64,000 nt of DNA from Brevundimonas sp. GTDB taxonomy: Bacteria > Pseudomonadota > Alphaproteobacteria > Caulobacterales > Caulobacteraceae. Below the pieces are notes generated by a model. That model made no database searches, had not been told where the DNA came from, and saw only the letters and a program-made list of their open reading frames with translations. A program made the position numbers and the translations under genes. Within the stretch, counting starts at the first letter, position 1. Every line of letters begins with the position of its first letter. The stretch spans positions 186,001-250,000 of the forward strand of contig NZ_JACESB010000001.1 of assembly GCF_013912005.1 (NCBI RefSeq), given 5' to 3'. Positions 39,422 through 50,836 of the stretch are shown here, one piece after another.

Positions 39422-40413
39422 AGCCGCCACTCCCGCGCCGCCCGCCAGGCGATCAGGGCGAACAGGGGCGCGCCGACGAGCGCGGTGAAGACGCCGAGCT
39501 TCAGCTCCTGGTCGGTGGGGGTGATCCGGGCCAGCACGTCGGCGACGACCAGCATCAGGGCTCCGGCCAGGGCCGAGGGCGCCAGCAGCCGGCCCGGGTC
39601 GCCCCGGACCGCGGCGCGGACGAGGTGGGGCGCCGCCAGACCGACGAAGCCGATCACCCCCGCCACCGCCACCGCCGCCCCGGTGGCGAGGGCGGCGGCC
39701 AGCAGGGCCAGCACCCGCAGCCGGCCCATGGGCAGGCCGGAGGCGCGGGCCGTCTCCTCGCCCAGGCTGAGCATGCGCAGGCCGGGCGCCGCGGCGGCGG
39801 CGAGGGCGGCGGCGGCCAGCACGGCGGGCAGGATCCAGCCGGCGTCGATCCAGCTGCGGTTCTGGACCGAACCGAGCAGCCAGCCCATCACCTCGGCGCT
39901 GGCGATCGGCGACGGCGACAGGTTGAAGATCAGGGCGGTGGCGGCGCCGGCGAAGCTGGACAGGGCGACGCCGAACAGGATCAGCGCCTCCGGCGAGCGC
40001 ACCCGGGCCGAGAACAGCACCAGCAGGCCGCCGGCCGCCGCCGCGCCCGCCAGGGCGGCGACTTCGACCACGCCGGGGACGGCCGCGAGCCCGAGCACGA
40101 CGGCGACGGCGGCGGCGAAGGCGGCCAGGGCCGAAACGCCCAGCACGCCCGGGTCGGCCAGGGGATTGCGCAGCAGGCCCTGCATGACCGCGCCGGACAG
40201 GCCGAGCGCGGCCCCGACCAGGCCCGCCACGACCGCACGGGGCGCGCGCACCTGCCAGAGCACCACGCCGGGGCCGGAGTCCGGACGCCGGAGGGCGTCG
40301 GCATACTGCTCCGCCGTCAGGGCGCTCTCGCCGACGAGGACGGCCGCGACGCCGGCGAGGGCGAGAGCGAGCGCCAGCCACAGGGCCAGGCGGCGTCCGG
40401 ACGGCGGGCTCAC
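39418..40413 (-). CDS. ABC transporter permease, BtuC/FecCD family
   Basis: 331 residues and about ten membrane segments. VRAPRAVVAGLVGAALGLSGAVMQGLLRNPLADPGVLG is split here as VRAPRAVVAGLVGAALGL and MQGLLRNPLADPGVLG; both are typical of the family, as is GFVGLAAPHLVRAAVRGD near the end, which contacts the ATPase. It imports iron chelates, haem or cobalamin. It starts at a GTG overlapping the substrate-binding protein stop (GTGA). Confidence 0.92.
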   Translation of the reverse strand: MSPPSGRRLALWLALALALAGVAAVLVGESALTAEQYADALRRPDSGPGVVLWQVRAPRAVVAGLVGAALGLSGAVMQGLLRNPLADPGVLGVSALAAFAAAVAVVLGLAAVPGVVEVAALAGAAAAGGLLVLFSARVRSPEALILFGVALSSFAGAATALIFNLSPSPIASAEVMGWLLGSVQNRSWIDAGWILPAVLAAAALAAAAAPGLRMLSLGEETARASGLPMGRLRVLALLAAALATGAAVAVAGVIGFVGLAAPHLVRAAVRGDPGRLLAPSALAGALMLVVADVLARITPTDQELKLGVFTALVGAPLFALIAWRAAREWRL

Positions 40414-41216
40414 CGGCGGCCTTCGGCGAGCAGGACGGCGGCGTCGGCGGCGAACCAGGCCGGACAGGTCAGGACGGCGGCCGGCAGGTCGGCGACGACC
40501 CGGCCGGCGGCGGCGCGACGCACGACCGGATGGCGGCCGGGGCCGCGCCGGTCGGCCCGGGCCTGGTCGAAGAAGCCGAGCACGAAGCGCGCCGGCGGCG
40601 CGAGGGCGATGCGCTCGACGGACACGGGCTGGAAGAAGGGGCGGACCGCGGCGTTGGCGAGGCCGGCGGCGGCGAGGACGGCGTCCACCAGCGTGCCCTT
40701 GCCGGCGGTGAAGCCGCCCGCCGTGAGGTAGAGGGCGGAAGGCCTGTCGGCGGCGCGGGCCGGGGCGGCCTCCGCCAGCCGCGCGTCCATGCGGGCGATC
40801 AGCCGTTCGCCCCGTGCAGGAACCTCGAGCGCCGCGGCGACGCTGCGGATGTTGCGCCGGACGCCGGCGAAGTCCGCCGCGTCGCCGATGGTGGCCACCC
40901 GCACGCCCTCGGCCTCCAGCCGGCGGAGCAGGCGCGGCTCGCCGCCCCAGTAGCGCACCACGACGTCCGGATGGAAGGCGACCGCAGCCTCCAGCGTCGG
41001 GCGCACCCGCCGGCGCCCCTCGGTGGCGCGCCGCAGCCGGGCGTCCGCATCGTCGGCGCGCGGCGAGAGAGCCAGGTCGGCGTCGGGGCGGAGCGCCAGC
41101 AGGTACTGGTCGGCGCACTGGTCGAGCCCCATGGCGCGCAGCGGCCGCGCCTCGGCGCCCCCGGCGAGCAGGCCGGCCGCGGCGACGGCCGGGAGCAGGC
41201 TGCGCAGCGGCTTCAC
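40410..41216 (-). CDS. ABC transporter substrate-binding protein, BtuF/FecB-like
   Basis: 268 residues. A signal peptide (about 1-23, SLLPAVAAAGLLAGGAEA-RPL) precedes a class III binding-protein fold; AMGLDQCADQYLLALRP, HPDVVVRYWGGEP and the AAALEVPARGERLIARMDARL helix fit cobalamin/iron-chelate binders. Periplasmic. It begins at a GTG overlapping the TetR stop (GTGA). The ligand is not certain: no TonB receptor or B12 riboswitch is next to the operon. Confidence 0.87.
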   Translation of the reverse strand: MKPLRSLLPAVAAAGLLAGGAEARPLRAMGLDQCADQYLLALRPDADLALSPRADDADARLRRATEGRRRVRPTLEAAVAFHPDVVVRYWGGEPRLLRRLEAEGVRVATIGDAADFAGVRRNIRSVAAALEVPARGERLIARMDARLAEAAPARAADRPSALYLTAGGFTAGKGTLVDAVLAAAGLANAAVRPFFQPVSVERIALAPPARFVLGFFDQARADRRGPGRHPVVRRAAAGRVVADLPAAVLTCPAWFAADAAVLLAEGRR

Positions 41217-41845
41217 GGGCGCAGCAGACCGGCGAGCAGGCCCTCGATCATGGTCGCGGCGAGGGTGTCGCGGTCGACCCATTCGAAATAGGGCTTGCTG
41301 ATCATCAGCGACACCACCCCGTGGCCGCCGGCCCAGAGCGCCTGGGCGGCGGTGCGAGCGTCGACCCGCAGCCGCCCCGCCGCCTCGAGCTCCTCGACCA
41401 CCTGCTCGAAGGCGCGGAACAGGCCGACCCCCAGCTCCCGCGCGGCGCTCTGGGCGCCTTCGCGCAGCTCGGCGGGGCGGGTCATGTAGACGAGCCGGTA
41501 GGCGTCGGGATTGGCGAAACCGAAGGCGACATAGGCCTGCATCATCCGGCGCATGCGCGCCTCGGGCGGGCCGGACTGGGCCACCGCCCGGTCATTGGCC
41601 TGCTGCAGCGTCTCGAACGCCTGGCGGCAGATCTCCTGCAGGATCTCGCCCTTGTCGGCGAAGTGCATGTACAGAGCCGTCGAGGACAGGCCGACCTCGT
41701 CGGCGATCTTGCGGATGGTCGCGCCCTCGTAGCCGTGCTCGACGAAGATCCGTTCGGCGGCGGCGAGGATCTCCGCGCGCCGCTCATGCCCCTCGCCCTT
41801 CGGCTTGCGGCGGGACCGGGCGCTGGCGGGGGCTTCGGCGGGCAA
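41213..41845 (-). CDS. TetR-family regulator, first gene of the ABC importer operon
   Basis: 210 residues. The N-terminal HTH (RRAEILAAAERIFVEHGYEGATIRKIADEVGLSS, with ALYMHFADKGEIL) is a clear TetR domain; the C-terminal part with AYVAFGFANPDAYRLVYMTRPAE resembles the WHG ligand domain. It starts at a TTG, with CCGGAG 6 nt upstream; no ATG exists before the HTH. It overlaps the binding-protein gene and probably autoregulates the operon, perhaps also the divergent glycosyltransferase. Confidence 0.87.
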   Translation of the reverse strand: MPAEAPASARSRRKPKGEGHERRAEILAAAERIFVEHGYEGATIRKIADEVGLSSTALYMHFADKGEILQEICRQAFETLQQANDRAVAQSGPPEARMRRMMQAYVAFGFANPDAYRLVYMTRPAELREGAQSAARELGVGLFRAFEQVVEELEAAGRLRVDARTAAQALWAGGHGVVSLMISKPYFEWVDRDTLAATMIEGLLAGLLRP

Positions 41846-41897
41846 GGACGACTCCGGAGGACGTGGCGCCTGAATAGCGGCTTTCCGGCCCTCCCGC

Positions 41898-41907
41898 CAA
41901 CCGGTTG
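41898..41907. promoter_or_regulatory. Candidate TetR operator
   Basis: CAACCGGTTG is a perfect 10-bp palindrome, 52 bp upstream of the TetR start and 52 bp upstream of the divergent glycosyltransferase. Position fits; the sequence is short, so chance is not excluded. Confidence 0.35.
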
Positions 41908-41959
41908 CCCGGCCCGGGGCCTCGCGTTAACCATTGCGGGTGGGCAGGGCTGAAACCAC

Positions 41960-43429
41960 GTGACGGGCGAGCCGCCCGGAGAGGCGCGCTGGGGGCCGCC
42001 GCTCGAGGAGAGCGCCGGCCGCCGGGGCCTGTCGTCCTTCCAGTGGCTGGCGCTCATCGGAGTCCTGGCCGGCGGCGCCGTCGCCTTCCGGCTGGAGCCG
42101 CAGCGAGCCACGGCCGTGCTGGTCCTCGTCGTCGCTGCAGGCTTTCTGCTGATGGCGGTCTGGCGCGTGGCGCTGGTGCTGCTCAGCGCCCGGCCGCCGC
42201 AGCCCCATTCCGCGCCCCGCGACTGGCCGTCGTACACGGTGCTGGCGGCGGTCTACGACGAGGCCGAGGTGGTTCCGCAGCTGATCGCGCGGCTGGCGCG
42301 GCTGGACTATCCGGCCGACCGGCTGCAGGGCCTGCTGCTGCTCGAGGCGCACGACCACGACACCCTGCGCGCGGCTCTGGCCACGCCCCGGCCGCCGTGG
42401 CTGGAGCTGTTCGTCATCCCGCCCGGGGCGCCGCAGACCAAGCCGCGGGCCCTCAACCACGCGCTCGCCCGGGCCACGGGCGAGCTGCTCACCATCTATG
42501 ACGCCGAGGACGAGCCCGACCCGCAGCAACTGCGGGCGGCGGCGGCGCGCTTCGCGGCCGACGGGGACGGCCGTCTCGGCTGTCTGCAGGCGCCGCTGCG
42601 CATCCGGCGGCTCGGCCGGGAGGGCGCCGATCCCTTCTTCGATCGCCAGTTCGCGGCCGAATACGCGGCCCTGTTCGAGACCGCCCTGCCTGGCCTCGCC
42701 CGGCTTGGCCTGCCCTTTCCGCTCGGGGGCACCAGCAACCACTTCCGCACCGCGGCCCTGCGGGCGGTCGGCGGCTGGGACGCCTGGAACGTCACCGAGG
42801 ACGCCGACCTCGGCTTCCGCCTCTGGGCGCGCGGCTGGCGGCTGGGAGTGATCGACCGCCCCACCCGCGAGCCGCCGCCGGGCGGGCTGGAGCACTGGCT
42901 GCCGCAGCGGGTGCGCTGGCAGAAGGGCTATATGCAGACTTGGGGCGTGCACACCCGCCGCCCGTGGCGGCTGGGCCTGCGCGGGCTGGCGGCGCTGACC
43001 CTCACGGTGGGCGCCGGCCTCGCCTCGGCCGCCCTGCACGGGCCGTCGGTGGCGTGGATCGCCGCCGCCGTGCTGGTGGCGGCGACCGCCGGCCTGTCGC
43101 CCGCCACTCCCTGGCTGTCGCTGGCCGTGCTGGTGCTGGGGGCCGCCGCCGCCTGGCTGGCCTGCGCCATCGGGGCGCGACGGGCGGGCGTGCCCTACGG
43201 CCTGCGCGACATGCTCGCCGCCCCGGCCTACTGGAGCCTGCTCAGCCTCGCCTTCGCCCACGCCGCCTGGCGGCTGGTCCGCGAGCCTTTCGCCTGGGAC
43301 AAGACGCGGCACCGGGCGGATGCGCCCGCCGAGGCCTCGCCCGCCCTCGCAGGCGACGCCATGCTGGACGAGGCGGGGCGCGACCGCCTATCAGCGGCCC
43401 ATGTCGCCGCGCCTGAACCCGTCGCCTGA
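41960..43429 (+). CDS. Membrane glycosyltransferase, GT2 (cellulose synthase-like)
   Basis: 489 residues. Two N-terminal membrane segments (about 29-45 and 50-75) precede a GT-A domain with the nucleotide-sugar YDAEDEPDP motif, the acceptor TEDADLGFRLWARG and the QxxRW motif PQRVRWQKGYMQTWG; three to four membrane segments follow. This is the layout of processive or bactoprenol-type GT2 enzymes. No other polysaccharide gene is adjacent, so the product is unknown. It starts with GTG; the 3' end overlaps the next gene by 29 nt. Confidence 0.88.
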   Translation: MTGEPPGEARWGPPLEESAGRRGLSSFQWLALIGVLAGGAVAFRLEPQRATAVLVLVVAAGFLLMAVWRVALVLLSARPPQPHSAPRDWPSYTVLAAVYDEAEVVPQLIARLARLDYPADRLQGLLLLEAHDHDTLRAALATPRPPWLELFVIPPGAPQTKPRALNHALARATGELLTIYDAEDEPDPQQLRAAAARFAADGDGRLGCLQAPLRIRRLGREGADPFFDRQFAAEYAALFETALPGLARLGLPFPLGGTSNHFRTAALRAVGGWDAWNVTEDADLGFRLWARGWRLGVIDRPTREPPPGGLEHWLPQRVRWQKGYMQTWGVHTRRPWRLGLRGLAALTLTVGAGLASAALHGPSVAWIAAAVLVAATAGLSPATPWLSLAVLVLGAAAAWLACAIGARRAGVPYGLRDMLAAPAYWSLLSLAFAHAAWRLVREPFAWDKTRHRADAPAEASPALAGDAMLDEAGRDRLSAAHVAAPEPVA

Positions 43430-44291
43430 GACCCTCGTCACCCGCGGCTGGGCGGACTACGCCCTGCTGGACAGCGGCCACGGCCGCAAGCTGGAGCGTT
43501 ACGGCCGCTTCACCGTGGTGCGGCCGGAGCCGCAGTGCTTCTGGGCCCCGCGCGATCCGGGCGCCTTCGACCGGGCCGACGCCGTGTTCGATCCGACCGA
43601 CGAGGACGAGGCCGGCCGCTGGCGTTTCGCCGGCCGGCCGCTGGACACCTTCCCGCTGGCGTGGCGGGAGGTGCGCTTCACCGGCCGCTTCACCCCGTTC
43701 CGCCACCTGGCCTTCTTCCCCGAGCAGGCGGCCAACTGGGAGTGGCTGGACGCGCGGGTGAGGAGCCTGCAGCGGCCGCGCGTCCTGAACCTGTTCGGCT
43801 ACACCGGCGTGGCCAGCCTCGCCTGCGCCGCGGCCGGGGCGGAGGTGACCCACGTGGACGCGTCCAAGAAATCGGTCGGCTATGCGCGGGAGAACGCCGA
43901 CCTCTCGGGCCTTGCGGACCGGCCGGTGCGCTGGATTGTCGAGGACGCCCGCAAGTATGTGGCGCGCGAGGTGCGGCGGGGATCGAAGTACCACGGGATC
44001 GTTCTCGACCCGCCCAAGTACGGGCGCGGCCCGACCGGCGAGGTGTGGCGGCTGTTCGAGGACCTGCCGGGGCTGCTGAAGGACTGCGCCGCCCTGCTGG
44101 CCGACGACGCCTCCTTCCTGCTGCTCAACGCCTATGCGGCGCGCATCTCCGGCCTGTCGCTGGCTCATCTGATGGCCGAGGCGACCGCCGGCCGGGGCGG
44201 AACCATCGACTGGGGCGAGCTGGCCCTGGCCGAGGACGGTCCGCAGGCGCGGGCGATCGGGCTGAGCTTCTTCGCGCGGTGGTCGGCGTGA
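43401..44291 (+). CDS. Class I SAM-dependent methyltransferase, RlmI/RsmD-like
   Basis: 296 residues. RVLNLFGYTGVASLACAAAGAEVTHVD is the SAM-binding motif I region (split here as RVLNLFGYTGVASL and AGAEVTHVDASKK), and IVLDPPKYGRGPTG is the DPPK catalytic motif of rRNA base methyltransferases such as RlmI and the RlmK part of RlmL. No PUA domain is seen. Probable target: 23S rRNA. It overlaps both neighbours and is coupled to a SpoU-type methyltransferase by GTGA, which supports an RNA role. Confidence 0.85.
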   Translation: MSPRLNPSPETLVTRGWADYALLDSGHGRKLERYGRFTVVRPEPQCFWAPRDPGAFDRADAVFDPTDEDEAGRWRFAGRPLDTFPLAWREVRFTGRFTPFRHLAFFPEQAANWEWLDARVRSLQRPRVLNLFGYTGVASLACAAAGAEVTHVDASKKSVGYARENADLSGLADRPVRWIVEDARKYVAREVRRGSKYHGIVLDPPKYGRGPTGEVWRLFEDLPGLLKDCAALLADDASFLLLNAYAARISGLSLAHLMAEATAGRGGTIDWGELALAEDGPQARAIGLSFFARWSA

Positions 44292-45085
44292 GCGACCGGC
44301 TGATCACCTCCCTGACCAACGACACGGTCAAGGCCGTGCGCGCCCTGCACATGCGCAAGGAGCGCGAGGCGACCGGGCGGTTTCTCGCCGAGGGGCTGAA
44401 GTTCATCGGCGAGGCGCTGGACCAGGGCCGCGCCCCGCGACTGCTGCTGGTCGGCGAGGACGCTCGGCCGCATCCGCTGCTGGAGCGGGCGAAGGCGGAA
44501 ACGCGGGCGGCCGGGGGCGAGGTGGTGACGGTGACCCACGCCATCCTCGAGAAGATCAGCCGGCGCGACAATCCGCAGACGGTGCTGGGCGTGTTCGAGC
44601 AGGTCTATGCGCCGCTGGAGGCCGTCAGCCCGCACGCCGCGCCCTGCTGGGTGGCGCTGGAGCAGGTGCGCGACCCGGGCAACCTCGGCACCATCATCCG
44701 CACGGCCGACGCGGCCGGCTGCGGCGGGGTGATCCTGATCGGCGACTGCGTCGACCCCTATTCCGTCGAGGCGGTGCGGGCGACGATGGGCTCGGTGTTC
44801 GCGGTGGCGATCGTCCGGACCACGCCGGCGGCCTTCCTGGCCTGGCGACAGGCCTGGCCGGGCAGCGTGATCGGGACCCGGCTGGACGCGACCCACGGCT
44901 ACCGCGACGCGCCGCTGCGGCGGCCGGCGCTGGTGGTCATGGGCAATGAGCAGGCCGGGCTCAGCGACGAACTGGCGGCGGCCTGCGACGTCAACGTCAA
45001 GATCCCCATGCGCGGCCGGGCCGACAGCCTGAACCTCGCCATCGCCACCGGGATCATGGTCTATGCGGTGACCGACGCGGCGTGA
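44288..45085 (+). CDS. SpoU-type (SPOUT) RNA 2'-O-methyltransferase
   Basis: 265 residues. An N-terminal substrate-binding part (KAVRALHMRKEREATGRFLAEGLKF) precedes the SpoU domain: motif 1 DPGNLGTIIRTADAAG, motif 2 VVMGNEQAGLS and motif 3 KIPMRGRADSLNLAIA, which form the SAM-binding knot. It methylates ribose in rRNA or tRNA; the site is not predictable. It starts at GTG with a 4-nt overlap on the upstream methyltransferase. Confidence 0.9.
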   Translation: MSDRLITSLTNDTVKAVRALHMRKEREATGRFLAEGLKFIGEALDQGRAPRLLLVGEDARPHPLLERAKAETRAAGGEVVTVTHAILEKISRRDNPQTVLGVFEQVYAPLEAVSPHAAPCWVALEQVRDPGNLGTIIRTADAAGCGGVILIGDCVDPYSVEAVRATMGSVFAVAIVRTTPAAFLAWRQAWPGSVIGTRLDATHGYRDAPLRRPALVVMGNEQAGLSDELAAACDVNVKIPMRGRADSLNLAIATGIMVYAVTDAA

Positions 45086-45144
45086 GCCGCGGAGCATCAC
45101 GGGATTCACTTGCCCCGCGCAGGCGGCGGCGCGAGCGTGGCCTT

Positions 45145-46308
45145 ATGCGACCCCTCCTGCTCTCCATCGCCCTGTCAGCCTTCGCCGTCGCCGCTCCCCT
45201 GCGCGCCCAGGAGGCGGCGGACTACCGCGCCGACGCCCTGGCCATCGAGGCGCTGGTCGATGCGCAGTACGCCTATGCCGACCGCCTGCCGGGCGGGCGG
45301 TTCCCGACCAGCCCCGTGCTGCGAACCGAGGCGGAGGCGGTGAGCGACAGCCGGTCCCTGCTCCGCTACGCCGAGCGGGCGGTGGCGGCCCTCGCCGACC
45401 ACCATGCGATCACCGGCAGTTCGTTCACCGACAGTTGGGCCCTGGTTCCCAGCTACGCCGACCTGTGGATCGAACCGGAGGGGGAGATGTGGCGGATCAC
45501 GGCGGTGCGCGAGGCCTCGCCGGCGCAGGCCGCAGGGGTGACGGCCGGGGACGAGCTGGTCGCCGTGGACGGCGTGGCGACGGGCGAGGCGGCGGCCGGC
45601 TTCTGGGCCGATCTCGGCCTGGAGGCCACGCCGCAGCGGGCGGCGTACGCCGTGCGGGTGCTGGCGGCGGGCCGCCGCGACCGGCCGCGCGACCTGACCG
45701 TGCGCGGTCGCGACGGGGCGATCCGAAGGCTGGCGCTGCCGAACCTCTACGCCCTGCCCCGCGTCGAACGGCCGCCGGTCACGGCCGCGGCCGAGGGGAC
45801 GGCGCTGGTGCTGCGCCTCAACGACTCCCTCGGGGACACGGCGACCATCGCCGCCTTCGACGCGGCGATGGCGCGAGCGCGGCCGGGGCAGCCGGTGGTG
45901 CTGGACCTGCGGGACACGCCGTCGGGCGGGAACACCGTGGTGGCGCGGGCGATCATGGGCTGGTTCGTCGACGAGGCGCGGGCGTACCAGATCCATCGGC
46001 TGCCGGCGGAGGAGCGGGAGACGGGGGTGCCGCGGCAGTGGGTCGAGCAGGTGCTGCCGCGCGAAGGCCGCCGGCACGGCGGGCCCGTGGCGGTCCGGGT
46101 CGGGCGCTGGACCGGGAGCATGGGCGAAGGGTTGGCGATCGGGATGGCGGCGCTGGGGGCGCGGGTCGAGGGCGGACCGATGGCCGGCCTGCTCGGGGCC
46201 GTCTACGACCACAGGCTGCCGAACTCGGGACTGATCCTCAAGCTGCCGACGGAGCGGCTGTACGCCGTAGACGGGACGCCGCGCGAGGCCTTCCGGCCGG
46301 AGCCGTGA
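45145..46308 (+). CDS. Exported S41-peptidase-like protein with PDZ domain
   Basis: 387 residues. A signal peptide (RPLLLSIALSAFAVAAPLRAQ) leads to a helical region, a PDZ-like part (AAGVTAGDELVAVDG) and a tail-protease-like domain with VVLDLRDTPSGGNTVVAR and VRVGRWTGSMGEGLAIGMAALGA, where the serine of GSMGE is at the expected nucleophile place. It may be a periplasmic protease or an inactive relative. The ATG at 45145 is chosen because it opens the signal peptide. Confidence 0.8.
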   Translation: MRPLLLSIALSAFAVAAPLRAQEAADYRADALAIEALVDAQYAYADRLPGGRFPTSPVLRTEAEAVSDSRSLLRYAERAVAALADHHAITGSSFTDSWALVPSYADLWIEPEGEMWRITAVREASPAQAAGVTAGDELVAVDGVATGEAAAGFWADLGLEATPQRAAYAVRVLAAGRRDRPRDLTVRGRDGAIRRLALPNLYALPRVERPPVTAAAEGTALVLRLNDSLGDTATIAAFDAAMARARPGQPVVLDLRDTPSGGNTVVARAIMGWFVDEARAYQIHRLPAEERETGVPRQWVEQVLPREGRRHGGPVAVRVGRWTGSMGEGLAIGMAALGARVEGGPMAGLLGAVYDHRLPNSGLILKLPTERLYAVDGTPREAFRPEP

Positions 46309-46664
46309 TCAGAAGCTGGCGCCGTCCACCCGGGTGGCGGTCCAGCTGAACGGCTCGATGTCGGTCAGGGTGCGGACGTTGACGGCGACCATCGGGCGTC
46401 CGTCGGGCCCCTCCCCGCGCGCGTAGGCCTGGACGCCGCAGGTCTGGCAGAAGCGGTGGCCGATCTTGTGGCTGCCGAAGCGGTATTCGGTCTCCGGTCC
46501 CTCGGCGGTGAGCCGGAAGGCGTCGGGGCTGACGAAGCCGAGCACGAAGCCCTTGCGATGGCAGTGGGAGCAGTTGCACTCGATCAGGCCGTCGAGGCTC
46601 ATCTCGACCTCGAAGGCCACGGCGCCACAGTGGCAGGAGCCGGCGTGGGTCCGAACATCGGTCA

Positions 46665-46665
<1 letters not shown>
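46309..46665 (-). CDS. GFA-family (glutathione-dependent formaldehyde-activating-like) zinc protein
   Basis: 118 residues. The cysteine pattern GSCHCGAVAFEVE, CNCSHCHRKG and FCQTCGVQAYARG is the zinc-binding core of the GFA fold (CENP-V/Gfa). Most members have no proven reaction. Its start shares one base with the dnaE stop (TGATG), so it is translated from the dnaE message. Confidence 0.9.
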
Positions 46666-50111
<3,446 letters not shown>

Positions 50112-50383
50112 CGCCCGTTCGCCACGCCCCTTCGCTCCGTCCCCCGGAAGCCCGCCTATCCTGCCCCGAGTCTCACATCAGCGGCGGCGGAGACACCGCA
50201 ATCCGCCGGCGGGCGCAGCGCAGGCGGGGATCGTCTGTGGACAGGCCGACCCCCGGAGCGAGACGAAGCGCACTCACACAAAAAGCGGGTGCACATCGTG
50301 CACATTTCGCCGCCGGCCCGGTGGCCAACCCCTTGGGCTCCCTGTGTACCGTCACGGAGCCCGGAGCGCGGCCGGGCGCCTCT
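50112..50383. other. Intergenic region upstream of dnaE
   Basis: 272 nt with no gene. It holds the dyad GTGCAC-ATC-GTGCAC (50289-50303) and a GGCTCC/GGAGCC hairpin (50336-50361) just after the 31-residue ORF. I could not place a convincing dnaE promoter. Confidence 0.5.
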
Positions 50384-50479
50384 TCAGGCCGCCGGCAGCA
50401 TCAGGGCGGCCTGCCACATCACCCACACCACCCCGCCGCACGAAGCCAGCGACAGAAGTTCCCTCATCCAGCGCGCCAT
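50384..50479 (-). CDS. Putative 31-residue hydrophobic small protein
   Basis: ATG to TGA, MARWMRELLSLASCGG then VVWVMWQAALMLPAA: a charged start and one hydrophobic stretch long enough to enter a membrane. GGGAGG stands 6 nt before the ATG, and TTGACG-16 bp-ATAGAA lies 32 nt upstream of it, predicting a leader of about 25 nt. Promoter, ribosome site and hydrophobic pattern together make it credible despite the length. No function known. Confidence 0.5.
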   Translation of the reverse strand: MARWMRELLSLASCGGVVWVMWQAALMLPAA

Positions 50480-50510
50480 CACGGGCCTCCCGGTTGCGTG
50501 TTCCGGGATT

Positions 50511-50539
50511 GTTCTATGTTGCCGGTTTGTTCCCGTCAA
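50511..50539 (-). promoter_or_regulatory. Sigma-70-type promoter of the 31-residue ORF
   Basis: Minus strand: -35 TTGACG (50539-50534); -10 ATAGAA at 16-bp spacing (50517-50512) or TAGAAC at 17 bp (50516-50511). Predicted start near 50504. Confidence 0.5.
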
Positions 50540-50554
50540 GCCGGTGACGCCGCG

Positions 50555-50818
50555 TCACTTGGACAGGGCCGCCGCGGACCCGCTCGCCTGATCCAGCCGC
50601 CTGTCGATCCGGACGAGGAGACGGAGGCCTCCTCCGAGCGCCGCCAGCACGAGCCCCTGGAAGGCGACCGGCGGCATCGGAGGCATGCGGACGCCGAACA
50701 GGCTCGGCAGGGCGAAGGCCAAGAGTAGCGCGGAGAGACCCAGGCCGACACCAAGGAGCGCCAGCCCGAATCCGTCCAGAAATCTCCGGAACTCGTCCGG
50801 CGTCATCCGCAACCGCAC
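50555..50818 (-). CDS. Small hypothetical two-pass membrane protein
   Basis: 87 residues. A charged N-terminus (TPDEFRRFLDGFG) precedes a hydrophobic segment (LALLGVGLGLSALLLAFALP), a short proline loop (RMPPMPPV), a second segment (FQGLVLAALGGGLRLLV) and a charged tail. I do not recognise the family. It starts at a GTG with GGGAG 7 nt upstream; an ATG four codons later is the alternative. It follows the glycosyltransferase by 18 nt, so is probably in one transcript. Confidence 0.6.
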   Translation of the reverse strand: MRLRMTPDEFRRFLDGFGLALLGVGLGLSALLLAFALPSLFGVRMPPMPPVAFQGLVLAALGGGLRLLVRIDRRLDQASGSAAALSK

Positions 50819-50836
50819 CGCTTGTCTCCCCTGCCC

